The position numbers and the translations under genes are program-made. A stretch of DNA of 64,000 nt, from positions 309,908-373,907 of the forward strand of contig NZ_BMRP01000001.1 of NCBI RefSeq assembly GCF_014648695.1. Reading direction: 5' to 3'. The DNA comes from Streptomyces albospinus. Its GTDB lineage: Bacteria > Actinomycetota > Actinomycetes > Streptomycetales > Streptomycetaceae. The notes under the pieces are model-generated. The model was not told the origin of the DNA, made no database searches, and was given only the letters and a program-made list of their open reading frames with translations. Positions 1 through 9,118 of this stretch are shown here, one piece after another (position 1 is the stretch's first letter; each line of letters starts with the position of its first letter).

Positions 1-805
1 CACCGACCGCCGGGCCGGTCGAGGTGTACTGCCAGATGGTGTGGAAGCCCCAGCCGGCCGGGAGCTCGCCGACCGAGGAGCCGTAGCGCGGCACCCACAG
101 CGGGTTGCTGCTGCCGAAGGCCGCGGAGTTGCCGGTGCACTGCTTCCACCAGCCGGTGGAGGTGTAGAGGACGGCGTCCCGGCCGGTGCGCGCCTTGTAG
201 GTGGCGAACCAGTCCTTCATCCAGTTGACCAGACCGGCCGCGCTGAGCCCGTAGCAGGTCGCGCCGTACGGGTTGTACTCCATGTCCAGCGCGCCGGGCA
301 GCGTCTTCCCGTCCTTGGACCAGCCGCCGCCGTGGGCGACGAAGTAGTTGGCCTGGGCGGCGCCGCTGGAGGTGTCGGGGGTGGCGAAGTGGTAGGCGCC
401 GCGGATCATGCCGGAGTTGTAGGAGCCGTTGTACTGCTGCGCGAAGTACGCGTTGGTGTAGCTGGTGGACTCCGTCGCCTTGACGTAGGCGAACCGGACG
501 CCGCTGTTCCAGAGGGTGGACCAGGCGACATTCCCGTTGTGGCTGCTGACGTCGACGCCCTCGACGGATGCGGTGAGCGAGGGCGGCGGCGGCAGGAGCC
601 CGGTCGTGGCGCCCTCGTGCCGGGCGACCTGGGAGCCGGCCCAGTCCTGGTCGGGGTGGGTGGGTTCGGGTGCGTGCCGGCCGGCCGCCGCGTCGGCCGT
701 ACCGGGCAGGCCGAGGAGGAGCGCGACGGTCGCCAGGAGGGCCGCGATCGCGGTCGCGAGGGAGCGCGCGGGGCGGTGGGGGGTTCCGGATCTGAGCACG
801 GGCAT
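1..805 (-). CDS. Secreted GH25 lysozyme (N-acetylmuramidase), 3' end outside window
   Basis: Translating leftward from the ATG at 805 gives a secretion signal (Arg/His-rich start, hydrophobic stretch ATAIAALLATVALLLG, then an Ala-rich cleavage region around residue 40), a Pro-rich linker and a glycoside hydrolase family 25 domain beginning GVDVSSHNG about residue 84. Family hallmarks are the Asp in DVS, the VKATEST strand, YHFATPD and DMEYNPYG, which carry the acidic catalytic residues. Family members cut the beta-1,4 link between N-acetylmuramate and N-acetylglucosamine in peptidoglycan (the Streptomyces cellosyl type). No stop codon is reached before base 1, so about 268 codons are seen and the C-terminus is missing. 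The gene is divergent from the MarR gene at 1084. Confidence 0.9.
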   Translation of the reverse strand, partial: MPVLRSGTPHRPARSLATAIAALLATVALLLGLPGTADAAAGRHAPEPTHPDQDWAGSQVARHEGATTGLLPPPPSLTASVEGVDVSSHNGNVAWSTLWNSGVRFAYVKATESTSYTNAYFAQQYNGSYNSGMIRGAYHFATPDTSSGAAQANYFVAHGGGWSKDGKTLPGALDMEYNPYGATCYGLSAAGLVNWMKDWFATYKARTGRDAVLYTSTGWWKQCTGNSAAFGSSNPLWVPRYGSSVGELPAGWGFHTIWQYTSTGPAVG

Positions 806-1083
806 ACGTGCCTCCGTAGATCTCGGTGGATCTCGCTGCGGTGACGGTGCGAAGAAGTGACCTTGAGGAGGGAGGAACTGGCGCCATTGAGTGGTGTGGC
901 CATGCCAGAGCTGACGGTACGCGCGTAGACCCCCGTGGTAAAAGGGGGTCGCGGGGCTTCCGTTGGTCTACTCCTGCGAAATACTGGCCCAACTGCGGTT
1001 TCGGCGGCCCGGGAAAGAAATTTTCAGGCAGCGAAACGCGGGAATTGCTGGAAATAGAGGAAAACGCGGGAAAGGGCGCTGAC

Positions 1084-1638
1084 GTGCACAACACCGGAGC
1101 CGGCGGTACGGCGGACGGCGAACCGATGGGCGTGGACCACGTATTCCTGGCCCTGGAACGCGAGTTGGCCGTATTCCTCCGCCGGGCCCGCGCCTCGTCC
1201 GGCGAAATGTCCCGCGAGGTGCACCCCGACCTCGAATCGGCCGCCTACGGCCTGCTGGTCCGGCTGGCCGACGCCGGCGCCCAGCGCGCCACCGACCTCG
1301 CCGGCTTCTTCGGCGTCGGCAAGGCCACCATAAGCCGCCAGCTGCACGCCCTGGAGCGGCTCGGGCTGGTCACCCGCGAACCGGACCCGGCCGACGGCCG
1401 CGCGGTCCTGGTGCGGATCACCGACGAGGGCCGGGCGCGCTTCGGCCGCGTCCGCACCGCCCGCCGCGCCCGCTACGCCCGCCGGCTCGCCTCCTGGGAC
1501 CGTGCCGAGGTCGCCGAACTCGCCCGCCTGCTGCACCGGCTGAACGCCGAGCAGGAACAGGAGGGGGAGCACGAGGGGCAACACGAGGGAGAAGGGGCGG
1601 GCGCACCCGGCGAGGGCGGCCGGGGGCGGTGGCAGTAG
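1084..1638 (+). CDS. MarR-family transcriptional regulator
   Basis: A 184-residue protein with a winged helix-turn-helix around residues 60-125. The recognition region GVGKATISRQLHALERLG is followed by the wing, which contains the DGRAV turn typical of MarR proteins. Such proteins are dimeric DNA-binding repressors or activators that often answer small phenolics or oxidative signals. The C-terminus is unusual: a Glu/Gln/Gly/His-rich tail (QEQEGEHEGQHEGEG) of no clear function. The GTG at 1084 is chosen for an AAAGGG about 9 bases upstream; an ATG at 1126 is an alternative giving a 170-residue protein. It is tail-to-tail with the PP2C-like gene and divergent from the lysozyme gene, which may be its target, but the sequence does not prove this. 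Confidence 0.82.
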   Translation: MHNTGAGGTADGEPMGVDHVFLALERELAVFLRRARASSGEMSREVHPDLESAAYGLLVRLADAGAQRATDLAGFFGVGKATISRQLHALERLGLVTREPDPADGRAVLVRITDEGRARFGRVRTARRARYARRLASWDRAEVAELARLLHRLNAEQEQEGEHEGQHEGEGAGAPGEGGRGRWQ

Positions 1639-1666
1639 CCGGCGCCGACCGGCCGCGGCGGTCCGG

Positions 1667-2512
1667 TCACGGGGCCACGTGGACCACCGCCGCGTCGTCC
1701 CGGGCCTTCCCCCGGGGGTGCGCCGTGCCCTCCGGGTCGGCGGCCTCGGCCGCCCGTACCCGGTCGATCAGCGCCTGCGGGCCGGACGCGGCCACCAGCG
1801 CCACGCAGTCCGCCCAGGAGCCCTCCCGGAAGACCTCGACCCAGCGGCTCGCGCCGTCGCTGAGCGCGGTCAGCGAGCGGAGCTCCGCACGCGGGGTGCT
1901 GCCGGTGACCGCGCGGGCGGCGACGGCCGGGTCGGCGGCGGCGGTGAAGAAGCCGCCCTCGGCGTTGCGCAGCGCCTCGACCGCGCGGACGTAGGCGCCG
2001 GCCGCGGCGGCGCGTTCGGCGGAGCCGCGCGGCAGGGCCCGTACGGCGGCGCGCTGTTCGCGGACCGCGGGCGGGAGTTCACCGAGCCGGGCGTCCTGCA
2101 CGGGATGCACCGAGCCGTCCGCCTTCTCCAGAAGCAGTACGGAATCGGAGAGCACCAGGTGCTCGACGGCGCGGTCGGACCAGCGTGCGGCGACCACCGT
2201 TGCCTGCGGAGTGCGGGGGTGAGAAAGGTCACAGGCGCCCCGATGATTCTCGGCCGCCCTGGAGATGGCCGCTGCCAGCACCTCAGTCAGCGTCATATCC
2301 GGGTGTGAAACCGACAGTTCGAGCATTGCGCCGCCGAGCCGCGCGGTGAACCACGGCACGGAGTGGACGCACCCGTAGTCCCCTTCCGGCGGTGTCACGC
2401 CGTCCAGCAGGATCAGGACGCCGCCCTGGCCGGAGGCCGGCACGGCGACGGACGCGTAGTCCTCGTTTGGGCGTTGGGGATCACCGGGCTCGGTGGCGAG
2501 TTCGATGCGCAT
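1667..2512 (-). CDS. PP2C-like serine/threonine phosphatase domain protein
   Basis: A 281-residue soluble protein with the order of motifs seen in PPM/PP2C phosphatases: RPNEDYASV near residue 14 (Arg and metal-binding Glu/Asp), LILLDGVTPPEGDYG near 34 (DG motif), a central region with ARWSDRAVEHLVLSDSVLL, and a late SDGASRWVE motif near residue 233 providing another metal ligand. Family members dephosphorylate Ser/Thr on proteins using two divalent metal ions. The usual family length is 230-300 residues, so it appears whole. The ATG at 2512 lies at the edge of a ~460-bp divergent region shared with the conservon operon. Substrate unknown. Confidence 0.78.
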   Translation of the reverse strand: MRIELATEPGDPQRPNEDYASVAVPASGQGGVLILLDGVTPPEGDYGCVHSVPWFTARLGGAMLELSVSHPDMTLTEVLAAAISRAAENHRGACDLSHPRTPQATVVAARWSDRAVEHLVLSDSVLLLEKADGSVHPVQDARLGELPPAVREQRAAVRALPRGSAERAAAAGAYVRAVEALRNAEGGFFTAAADPAVAARAVTGSTPRAELRSLTALSDGASRWVEVFREGSWADCVALVAASGPQALIDRVRAAEAADPEGTAHPRGKARDDAAVVHVAP

Positions 2513-2975
2513 GGCGGAAAGTCTGCCGGAGGCGGCCGGATCCCGACGGTGGCCGGGCAGCCCGCGGGTGGTGACGTACCGGCAGGTCAGCGGGGCACGG
2601 ACGGGCCCGAGGGGAGGGGCTGCGGGCTGCGGGCGCGCATCCTTCCAGGGCGGGCACGCATCTCCAAACCCGTCCGGGGGTTGCGCGAGGTTGCGGCCAG
2701 AATTGGTACCGCGCGGAAGTTGATGGTCAAACTCCGTTTGATGTTCACTCGTTCAGGTGGCCGGGCATGTGTTGCCGAGCCACTGCGCGGCGCCGATGGA
2801 ATGGTCTCTTCCCGGATCAAATGGGGTGGTCCAGGACGTTCGTCGCGACGCGCACAGCCGGGCTGTTCCCCTTCGCGGAATTGTGCGCTGCCGCGGTCTT
2901 CGCGCAGGTCCGCCCCGCGAGCGGAGAGAGAGCCGGGTCCGCGACGCCGGCACGGCGTGGGCAGGCGAGACAGGA
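2513..2975. other. Divergent intergenic region upstream of the conservon operon
   Basis: This 463-base region separates the divergent PP2C-like and cvnA-like genes and must hold both promoters. An open frame runs through it into cvnA (back to 2757), but codons before 2976 encode no recognisable conservon sequence. The only clear element is the short perfect inverted repeat at 2727-2741. I see no RNA gene. Confidence 0.4.
2727..2741. promoter_or_regulatory. Short perfect inverted repeat, possible operator
   Basis: The sequence TCAAACTCCGTTTGA is a perfect 6-bp inverted repeat around a 3-base centre, in a locally AT-richer patch about 235 bases before the cvnA-like start. It resembles a dimeric regulator site in size, but no regulator can be named. 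Confidence 0.3.
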
Positions 2976-5900
2976 ATGCGAGCAGCGGTGCGGAAGATGC
3001 GGCTTCGAGGCGGCGCAGGGAAGCCGGGATCACCGGCCGGTTCGGTCTCGGTACCGAATACGGCTCCCGGCGCGACGGGCAGTGGCGCGGACGGTACGGA
3101 GCGGCGCCCCGCGAGAGTGCGCAACCGGCTCATGGGAGCCGTGGCCGTGGTCGCCGTCGCCGTCCTCGGAGCCGGTGCCCCCGGCCTCGCGACCGTCGCC
3201 GACAACGCCGACACCAGCCAGCAACTGGTCGATCTCGCCCAGCTCAACTCGCACGCCATCACCCTGGCGCACTCCCTCGCCGACGAGCGCGACGCGATGA
3301 CCGCGTACGTCGCCGCCGGGCGCACCGGCATCAACCTCAGCACGGCCCCGACCTCGTCCCAGCGCGCCCAAGTGGACCGGCAGATAGACGAACTGCGCTC
3401 CGACGCCCAGGGCACGGCCGGCGGCACCACCGCGTTCGCCGCCGCCGACAAGCTCCTCAAGGAGCTGCCGCAGACCCGGCAGAAGGCGCTCGCCGGGCCC
3501 GCCACCGCCGAGCAGGTCCACGACGCCTACAGCCAGGTCGTCCAGGCGCTCGGCGCGATCGGCGACGACATCGCCCGCGGGCTGCCCGGCCGGGCCGACC
3601 CCGCTGACGCCGACACCCGCGCGCTGCCCGCCCTGGGCCGGGCCGCCGACCAGGCCGCCAGTACCCGCGCGCTGCTGATGGCCGGGCTCAAGGCGGGCGG
3701 TACGCAGCCCCGGCTGACCGCCGCCGCCCAGGTCGCCAACGTCCGGGAGCAGGGCGCGCTGGACGACTTCAGCCAGGCCGCCAGCCAGGGCGGCCGGGAC
3801 CGCTACCAGCGCACCGTCAACGGCCCCGACGCCGATGCCGCCGAGCGCTATCTGACCCAGCTGACCGGCCGTCCCTATCTGGACTCCGCCGCCATCGCGC
3901 TCAGCCGGAGCCGGGTGCAGGCCGCGCTCACCGCCCGGATCGGGCTGATGCGGGGCGTCGAGTCCGCGATGGCCACCGCCGACGTCCACCGCCTCGGCGC
4001 GCTGCGCGACGACGACGTGGACCAGTTGGAGATCCGCATCGCGCTGGCCGGAGCCTGCCTGCTGCTGGCCGTCGGTGCAGGCGTCTGGGCCGCCCGCACG
4101 ATGACCCAGCCGCTGGCCGCGCTGCGGCTCGGCGCCAAGCGGGTGGCCGCGGACCCCGCGCACGAGGAGCCCATCGGCTACAAGGGCCGCAACGACGAGT
4201 TCGCCGCCGCCGTACGGTCCGTCAACGCGCTGCACGCGCAGGTCGGCGAGACGGCCCGGCGCACCGCCGAACTGGAGGGCGAGCGCAAGCGGCTGGTCGG
4301 CGGCCGGCAGCGGCTGGTGGCCGAGCGCGAGGTCCTCCAGGACCAGGCGGAGGCGCTCAGGGAGGAGGCCGCGGAGCTCCAGGAGCGGCTGGCCGCGCTG
4401 CGCTCGGGCGTACACGGCCGGTTCGTCAACCTCGCGCTGCGCACCCTCGGCCTGGTGGAGCGCCAGCTCGCGGTCATCGAGTCGCTGGAGGAGAGCGAGC
4501 AGGACCCGGAGCGGCTGGAAACCCTCTTCAAGCTGGACCACTTCGCCGCCCGGATGCGCCGCAACAGCGAGAATCTGCTGGTCCTGGCGGGCGCCGAGCA
4601 GCACGGCGGCAACCACCCCGGGCCGGTCCCGCTGCTGGACGTGCTGCGCGCCGCGGTCAGCGAGATCGAGCGGTACGAGCGGGTGCGCATCCAGTCGCTG
4701 CCGCCGCACTCCCAGGTCGCCGGGTTCGCCGCCGACGACGTCAGCCACCTGGTCGCCGAACTCCTGGAGAACGCCACCGCGTTCTCACCGCCGGACGCCC
4801 ATGTCGAGCTGTCCGGCTGGCTGCTGGAGAGCGGCGAGCTGATGCTCTCGGTCCAGGACGAGGGCATAGGGATGACCCCCGACCGGCTGGCGGAGCTCAA
4901 CGAGCGGCTGTCGGACGCCGAGGCCGCCTCGACCTCCGAGACCGTCGACGAGGCGCTGGGCCTGGGCCTGTACGTGGTCGTGCGGCTGGCCGCCCGGCAC
5001 GGCGTACAGGTCCAGCTGCGCGCCCAGAAGGAGGGCGGCGTCGCCGCCGTCGTCGTGCTGCCCGGCTCGATCCTGCCGACCCGTCCGGCGCCCGGGACCA
5101 CCGCCGCGCCCGGCCGGGGCGGCGCGGGTCCCGCGCCGAGCCTGCCGGGCTCGGTCGCGGAGGCGAACTCCAACACCCTCCAGACGCGGCTGAACCGGCC
5201 GGATCCCGCGGCTGCCGCCCAGGACGGGCCCGCGCCCGCCGCCGCGCCCGCCGCCCAGGACGCGCCGCCGCCCGAGCGGCAGGACGCGCAGGACGCACCG
5301 GCCGAACCGGCCCGCGTCGAGGACCCGTTCGTGGCCGCGGCGGAGCGCGCCATCGACGCGGCCGGGCTCGGCACCCCGGCGGAGCCGGAGCCGGAGGCAG
5401 AACCGGAGCCGGAGCCGGAGGCAGAACCGGAGGCAGAACCGGAGGCAGAACCGGCCCGAACGGCCGCCGCCGTGCCGCCGGCCGCCCCGGAGGAGCCCGC
5501 TCCCGCCGCCGGGCCCGAACCGAGCCCGTACGGCCCGCAGTCGTCCGGCCCGTACGCCACGGCCGCGCCGGCCGGCACCGGCAGCACCACCAGCAGCAGC
5601 ACCACCGGCGAGCACACGCGCCCCGAGGACACCGCGTCCCCGGCCGAGGGCGCCCCGGCATCCCGGAAGGGCCGCCGTACCGCGCCGGCCGCGGCTGCCG
5701 AGGACGTGGTCCCCGACGGCCCGTACGCCATCGGCCCGGACGAGCACAGCCGTCCGGAGCCCGGCCCGGCGCAGGCCGATGCCCCGGAGCAGGCCGATGC
5801 CCCGGAGCCGAGCGAGGCCCCGGCCGCACCGGTTCCGGCGCCGCGCCGGACCACCGCGACCGGGCTGCCCAAGCGCACGCCCAGGGCCGTGGCGCAGCAG

Positions 5901-6113
5901 CAGGCGCCCGCCGCGCCGCGCAGGACGGGCACGTCCCATGCCGAGGCGCTGCGCCGCCGGCTCGGCGGATTCCAGCAGGGGGCGCGGGACGGCCGGCGCG
6001 ATGTGGCGGCCGAGATCGCGGAACGTACAGCGGAGCAGACCATCCCACAGACGGAGACCGACGGAGCGGGGGCCCCGGGAGATCGCCACGTTGTCGAGGA
6101 GGCACGCGATTGA
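2976..6113 (+). CDS. cvnA: Conservon sensor protein CvnA-like (nitrate/nitrite-sensing histidine kinase-like)
   Basis: About 1045 residues. A membrane helix near residues 52-73 is followed by an extracytoplasmic all-helical sensor region resembling NIT domains (LADERDAMTAYVAAGR), a second helix near 354-375, a HAMP-like linker with coiled coil (Glu/Arg-rich, about 420-490), then an HATPase_c module (N box LVAELLENATAFSPP, G1 DEGIGM, G2 GLGLYVVV) around 588-700. The last ~330 residues are low-complexity Pro/Ala/Glu with a tandem EPEAEPEPEPEAEPE stretch. CvnA proteins are membrane sensors that recruit the small GTPase CvnD through CvnB/CvnC. The stop overlaps the TTG start of cvnB. ATG 2976 has AGGCGAGA upstream; ATG 2997 is an alternative. 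Confidence 0.85.
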   Translation: MRAAVRKMRLRGGAGKPGSPAGSVSVPNTAPGATGSGADGTERRPARVRNRLMGAVAVVAVAVLGAGAPGLATVADNADTSQQLVDLAQLNSHAITLAHSLADERDAMTAYVAAGRTGINLSTAPTSSQRAQVDRQIDELRSDAQGTAGGTTAFAAADKLLKELPQTRQKALAGPATAEQVHDAYSQVVQALGAIGDDIARGLPGRADPADADTRALPALGRAADQAASTRALLMAGLKAGGTQPRLTAAAQVANVREQGALDDFSQAASQGGRDRYQRTVNGPDADAAERYLTQLTGRPYLDSAAIALSRSRVQAALTARIGLMRGVESAMATADVHRLGALRDDDVDQLEIRIALAGACLLLAVGAGVWAARTMTQPLAALRLGAKRVAADPAHEEPIGYKGRNDEFAAAVRSVNALHAQVGETARRTAELEGERKRLVGGRQRLVAEREVLQDQAEALREEAAELQERLAALRSGVHGRFVNLALRTLGLVERQLAVIESLEESEQDPERLETLFKLDHFAARMRRNSENLLVLAGAEQHGGNHPGPVPLLDVLRAAVSEIERYERVRIQSLPPHSQVAGFAADDVSHLVAELLENATAFSPPDAHVELSGWLLESGELMLSVQDEGIGMTPDRLAELNERLSDAEAASTSETVDEALGLGLYVVVRLAARHGVQVQLRAQKEGGVAAVVVLPGSILPTRPAPGTTAAPGRGGAGPAPSLPGSVAEANSNTLQTRLNRPDPAAAAQDGPAPAAAPAAQDAPPPERQDAQDAPAEPARVEDPFVAAAERAIDAAGLGTPAEPEPEAEPEPEPEAEPEAEPEAEPARTAAAVPPAAPEEPAPAAGPEPSPYGPQSSGPYATAAPAGTGSTTSSSTTGEHTRPEDTASPAEGAPASRKGRRTAPAAAAEDVVPDGPYAIGPDEHSRPEPGPAQADAPEQADAPEPSEAPAAPVPAPRRTTATGLPKRTPRAVAQQQAPAAPRRTGTSHAEALRRRLGGFQQGARDGRRDVAAEIAERTAEQTIPQTETDGAGAPGDRHVVEEARD

Positions 6114-6607
6114 AGGCGCAAGCACCCACTGCGCACGGACAGGGCCTGAGCAGTCAGGCCCGGAATCTGCACTGGCTGTTGACCAACCTGGTCGACGAGG
6201 TCCCCGGGATCCGTTCGGTCGCGGTGGTCTCCTCCGACGGTCTGCTGCTGCTGTCCTCCGACCCCGAGCGGGTGGCCGGCCCGCCGGCCCGCCCTGGTGA
6301 CAGCGACGGGCCCAAGGGCTCCAGCGCCGACCTGGCCACGATCGTGTCCGGGCTCGGCAGCCTCACCAGCGGGGCGGCGAAGCTGATGGACGGCGGGGCC
6401 GTCAAGCAGACGATGGTGGCGATGGAGGAGGGCAGCCTGTTCGTCATGTCGATCAGTGACGGTTCGCTGCTCGGAGTGCACGCCACCCCGGACTGCGACA
6501 TGAGCGTCATCGCCTACCACATGGCGCTGTTCGTCGGCCGCGCCGGCCACGTCCTGACCCCCGAACTCCGCACCGAACTGCGCAAGTCGATGGAGAACGT
6601 CCAGTGA
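6110..6607 (+). CDS. cvnB: Conservon protein CvnB, roadblock/LC7 domain
   Basis: A 165-residue protein with a roadblock/LC7 fold: LHWLLTNLVDEVPGIRSVAVVSSDG near the N-terminus, LASIVSGL-type helix, a beta strand with GSLFVMSISDGSLLGV, and the late VIAYHMALFVGRAG helix. Roadblock proteins act as regulators of small Ras-like GTPases, here the CvnD partner. It starts at a TTG whose last two bases are the first two of the cvnA stop (TTGA), with GAGGAGGC upstream, so translation is coupled to cvnA. Family length about 130-170, so complete. Confidence 0.92.
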   Translation: MKAQAPTAHGQGLSSQARNLHWLLTNLVDEVPGIRSVAVVSSDGLLLLSSDPERVAGPPARPGDSDGPKGSSADLATIVSGLGSLTSGAAKLMDGGAVKQTMVAMEEGSLFVMSISDGSLLGVHATPDCDMSVIAYHMALFVGRAGHVLTPELRTELRKSMENVQ

Positions 6608-6609
6608 GC

Positions 6610-6672
6610 GAGCGAAGCGAGCGAGCCGTCGTGAGGTGCGCGCCGAGCGGATGCGAGGCCGAGCGAAGCGAG
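6610..6672. repeat. Two copies of a GAGCGAAGCGAG repeat in the cvnB-cvnC gap
   Basis: The 12-base sequence GAGCGAAGCGAG occurs at 6610-6621 and again at 6661-6672, embedded in further GAGCG units, in the 73 bases between the cvnB stop and the cvnC start. Similar GAGCGAAGC repeats are common between Streptomyces genes; no function is established from the sequence. Confidence 0.55.
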
Positions 6673-6680
6673 GGATCGGC

Positions 6681-7082
6681 ATGAGCAGAGCCCCCAAACT
6701 CCCTGTGCGCGGCGGGGACCGCAAACCCGCGCGGGTCCGCCCGTACTCGCTCACCGGAGGCCGGACGCGGTTCGGCCATGTGCTGCTCGTCGAGACGTTC
6801 GTGGCGGCGCTGGACGCCCCCGAGGAGCGCCGCGAGCTCACCTCGGGCGGCTGGGGGGACCGCGTGATGCCGGAGATGCGGGCGATCGTCGAGCTGTGCC
6901 GCCGGATGCGCTCGGTCGCGGAGATCTCCGCGCTGCTCAAGATGCCGCTGGGCGTGGTCCGCGTCCTGCTCAGCGACCTCGCCGACCAGGGAAGGATTCG
7001 CGTCTACGGCACCGGGCACGGCACCGGCCGGCCCGAGCGCGCGCTGCTGGAAAGGGTGCTGAGTGGACTTCACAGGCTCTGA
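6681..7082 (+). CDS. cvnC: Conservon protein CvnC, DUF742
   Basis: A 133-residue DUF742 protein. It begins MSRAPKLPVRG with a basic N-terminus and the RVRPYSLTGGRT motif, then a long helical part and a winged-helix-like C-terminal half (VAEISALLKMPLGVVRVLLSDLADQGRIRVY). DUF742 proteins are the constant third member of conservons and bind the other Cvn proteins. The ATG at 6681 is preceded by GAGGGATC; an upstream ATG at 6636 in the same frame would add 15 residues that look like GAGCGAAGCG repeat translated, so I reject it. The 3' end overlaps the cvnD start by 20 bases. Confidence 0.9.
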   Translation: MSRAPKLPVRGGDRKPARVRPYSLTGGRTRFGHVLLVETFVAALDAPEERRELTSGGWGDRVMPEMRAIVELCRRMRSVAEISALLKMPLGVVRVLLSDLADQGRIRVYGTGHGTGRPERALLERVLSGLHRL

Positions 7083-7737
7083 CACGATATCGGCCGGAAC
7101 GAACCCGACCGCCGGTTCCGTGGGAGCGTCCGACACGGCGGTCACCGCCGCCGACGCGGGGCTTCAGAGCTGGCAGACGGACCGCTCGCGGGCGCCGGTC
7201 GCCACCAAGATCGTGGTGGCGGGCGGCTTCGGCGTCGGCAAGACCACCTTCGTCGGCTCGGTCTCGGAGATCACCCCGCTCCAGACCGAGGCGGTGATGA
7301 CCCAGGCCAGCGCCGAGACGGACGATCTGTCCGCGACCCCGGAGAAGACCACGACCACGGTCGCGATGGACTTCGGGCGGATCACCCTCGACCAGGACCT
7401 GGTGCTGTACCTGTTCGGCACGCCCGGCCAGCAGCGCTTCTGGTTCATGTGGGACGACCTGGTGCGCGGCGCGATCGGCGCGATCGTGATGGCGGACACC
7501 CGGCGGCTGGACGACTGCTTCCCGGCCCTGGACTACTTCGAGAGCTGCGGGCTGCCGTACGTCGTCGCGGTCAACCACTTCGAGGGGACCGAGTCGTACG
7601 AGGTGGACGACGTCCGCGACGCGCTGACCGTACCGCCCGAGGTGCCGGTCGTGATCATGGACGCGCGACGCCGGGCCACGGTGATCGAGTCGCTGCTCGC
7701 GCTCGTCGGCCACGCACTGGCGACCACGCCCGAATAG
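7063..7737 (+). CDS. cvnD: Conservon small GTPase CvnD
   Basis: A 224-residue Ras-like P-loop NTPase. The Walker A motif GGFGVGKTT lies at residues 54-62, a threonine-rich switch (EKTTTTVAMDFGRI) follows, the switch II DxxG equivalent is LFGTPGQQRF, and the guanine-recognition region is VAVNHFEG (NHFE in place of NKxD, normal for CvnD). In conservons this GTPase cycles on the membrane with CvnA-C to relay a signal that tunes development and secondary metabolism. The GTG start sits inside the end of cvnC, so the four genes form one coupled operon. Confidence 0.92.
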   Translation: MDFTGSDTISAGTNPTAGSVGASDTAVTAADAGLQSWQTDRSRAPVATKIVVAGGFGVGKTTFVGSVSEITPLQTEAVMTQASAETDDLSATPEKTTTTVAMDFGRITLDQDLVLYLFGTPGQQRFWFMWDDLVRGAIGAIVMADTRRLDDCFPALDYFESCGLPYVVAVNHFEGTESYEVDDVRDALTVPPEVPVVIMDARRRATVIESLLALVGHALATTPE

Positions 7738-7801
7738 CCTGCCCTTCCCCCCTGCCACCCCTCACCCCCGTACAGCAGCAGTAGCAGAGAAGAGCCCCGT
7801 C

Positions 7802-9055
7802 ATGCGGAAGATACTCATCGTCGGAGCCGGCCAGTCCGGTCTCCAACTCGCCCTCGGCCTCCAGTCCCAGGGCTACGAGGTCACCCTCATGTCCAACCGC
7901 ACCGCCGACGAGATCCGCTCCGGCCGGGTCATGTCGACGCAGTGCATGTTCCACACCGCCCTCCAGCACGAGCGCGACCTCCAGCTCAACTTCTGGGAGA
8001 ACCAGGCCCCGCGCATCGAGGGCCTGGGCGTCTCGGTCGCCGCCCCCGGCAGCCACGAGGCGCCCGGCGGCTCGCAGCGCGCCATCGACTGGGTCGGCAG
8101 GCTCGACGGCCACGCCCAGTCCGTCGACCAGCGGGTCAAGATGGCCGGCTGGATGGAGACGTTCGCGCAGCGCGGCGGTCAGCTGGTCATCCACGGCGCG
8201 GCCGTCTCCGACCTGGACTTCTTCGCGAGCCGCTACGACCTGACGCTGGTCTCGGCCGGCAAGGGCGAGCTGGTGTCCATGTTCGGCCGGGACGCCGCCC
8301 GTTCGCCGTACGACGCCCCCCAGCGGGCGCTCGCGGTCTCCTACGTCCACGGCCTGGGCCCGCGCCCCGAGCACCCCGAGTCCGAGGCGGTGCGCTGCAA
8401 CCTCGTCCCCGGCGTCGGCGAGCTCTTCGTCATGCCGACCCTGACCACCTCCGGCCGCGCCGACATCCTCTTCTGGGAGGGCATCCCCGGCGGCCCGCTG
8501 GACGCGTTCCAGGGCATCAAGGACCCCGGCGAGCACCTGGCGAAGACCCTGGAGCTCATGCGGACGTTCCTGCCCTGGGAGTACGCCCGCGCCACCGAGG
8601 TCGAACTGACCGACGCCAACGGCACGCTGGCCGGCCGCTACGCCCCGACCGTGCGCAACCCCATCGGCAAGCTGCCCTCCGGCGGCCTGGTGCTGGGCGT
8701 CGCGGACGTCGTGGTCGCCAACGACCCGATCACCGGCCAGGGCTCCAACTCGGCCGCCAAGTGCGCGGCGTCCTACCTCGCCTCCATCGTGGAGCACGGC
8801 GAGGCGCCGTTCGACGCGGACTGGATGCAGGAGACCTTCGACCGCTACTGGAACACCGCGCAGCACGTCACCAAGTGGACCAACGCGATGCTGGCCCCGC
8901 CGCCGGAGCACGTGCTGAACCTCATCGGCGCGGCCGGCCAGCTCCAGCCGGTCGCCGACCGGTTCGCCAACGGCTTCGACGACCCGTCCGACTTCGAGAA
9001 CTTCTTCTTCGAGCCCGAGAAGACCGGCGCCTACCTCGCCTCGCTCACGGCCTGA
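7802..9055 (+). CDS. StyA-family (styrene/indole monooxygenase-like) FAD-dependent oxygenase
   Basis: A 417-residue single-component-size flavoprotein. The N-terminal Rossmann motif VGAGQSGLQLALGLQ binds FAD ADP; SNRTADEIRSGRVMSTQ and FHTALQHER follow, as in styrene monooxygenase oxygenase subunits (StyA, about 415 residues), and the GVADVVVANDPITGQGSN motif near residue 300 contacts the flavin. StyA enzymes epoxidise styrene or indole with FADH2 supplied by a separate reductase (StyB); no reductase gene is adjacent. It lies 64 bases after cvnD on the same strand and may be the variable last gene of the conservon operon, where P450 genes are found in some other conservons. Confidence 0.82.
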   Translation: MRKILIVGAGQSGLQLALGLQSQGYEVTLMSNRTADEIRSGRVMSTQCMFHTALQHERDLQLNFWENQAPRIEGLGVSVAAPGSHEAPGGSQRAIDWVGRLDGHAQSVDQRVKMAGWMETFAQRGGQLVIHGAAVSDLDFFASRYDLTLVSAGKGELVSMFGRDAARSPYDAPQRALAVSYVHGLGPRPEHPESEAVRCNLVPGVGELFVMPTLTTSGRADILFWEGIPGGPLDAFQGIKDPGEHLAKTLELMRTFLPWEYARATEVELTDANGTLAGRYAPTVRNPIGKLPSGGLVLGVADVVVANDPITGQGSNSAAKCAASYLASIVEHGEAPFDADWMQETFDRYWNTAQHVTKWTNAMLAPPPEHVLNLIGAAGQLQPVADRFANGFDDPSDFENFFFEPEKTGAYLASLTA

Positions 9056-9118
9056 CGCCGCGCCCCGACTCCGGCCGGCGGACCCGGGGACGGTCCGCCG
9101 GCCGGTTCTGGCCTCTGC

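Noticed and set aside
4178..6940. A 920-codon minus-strand open frame opposite the cvnA-like gene
   Set aside because: It is a GC-skew shadow of the real gene: composition is Ser/Ala/Gly-rich, there is no family motif, and the plus strand shows clear HATPase and roadblock motifs.
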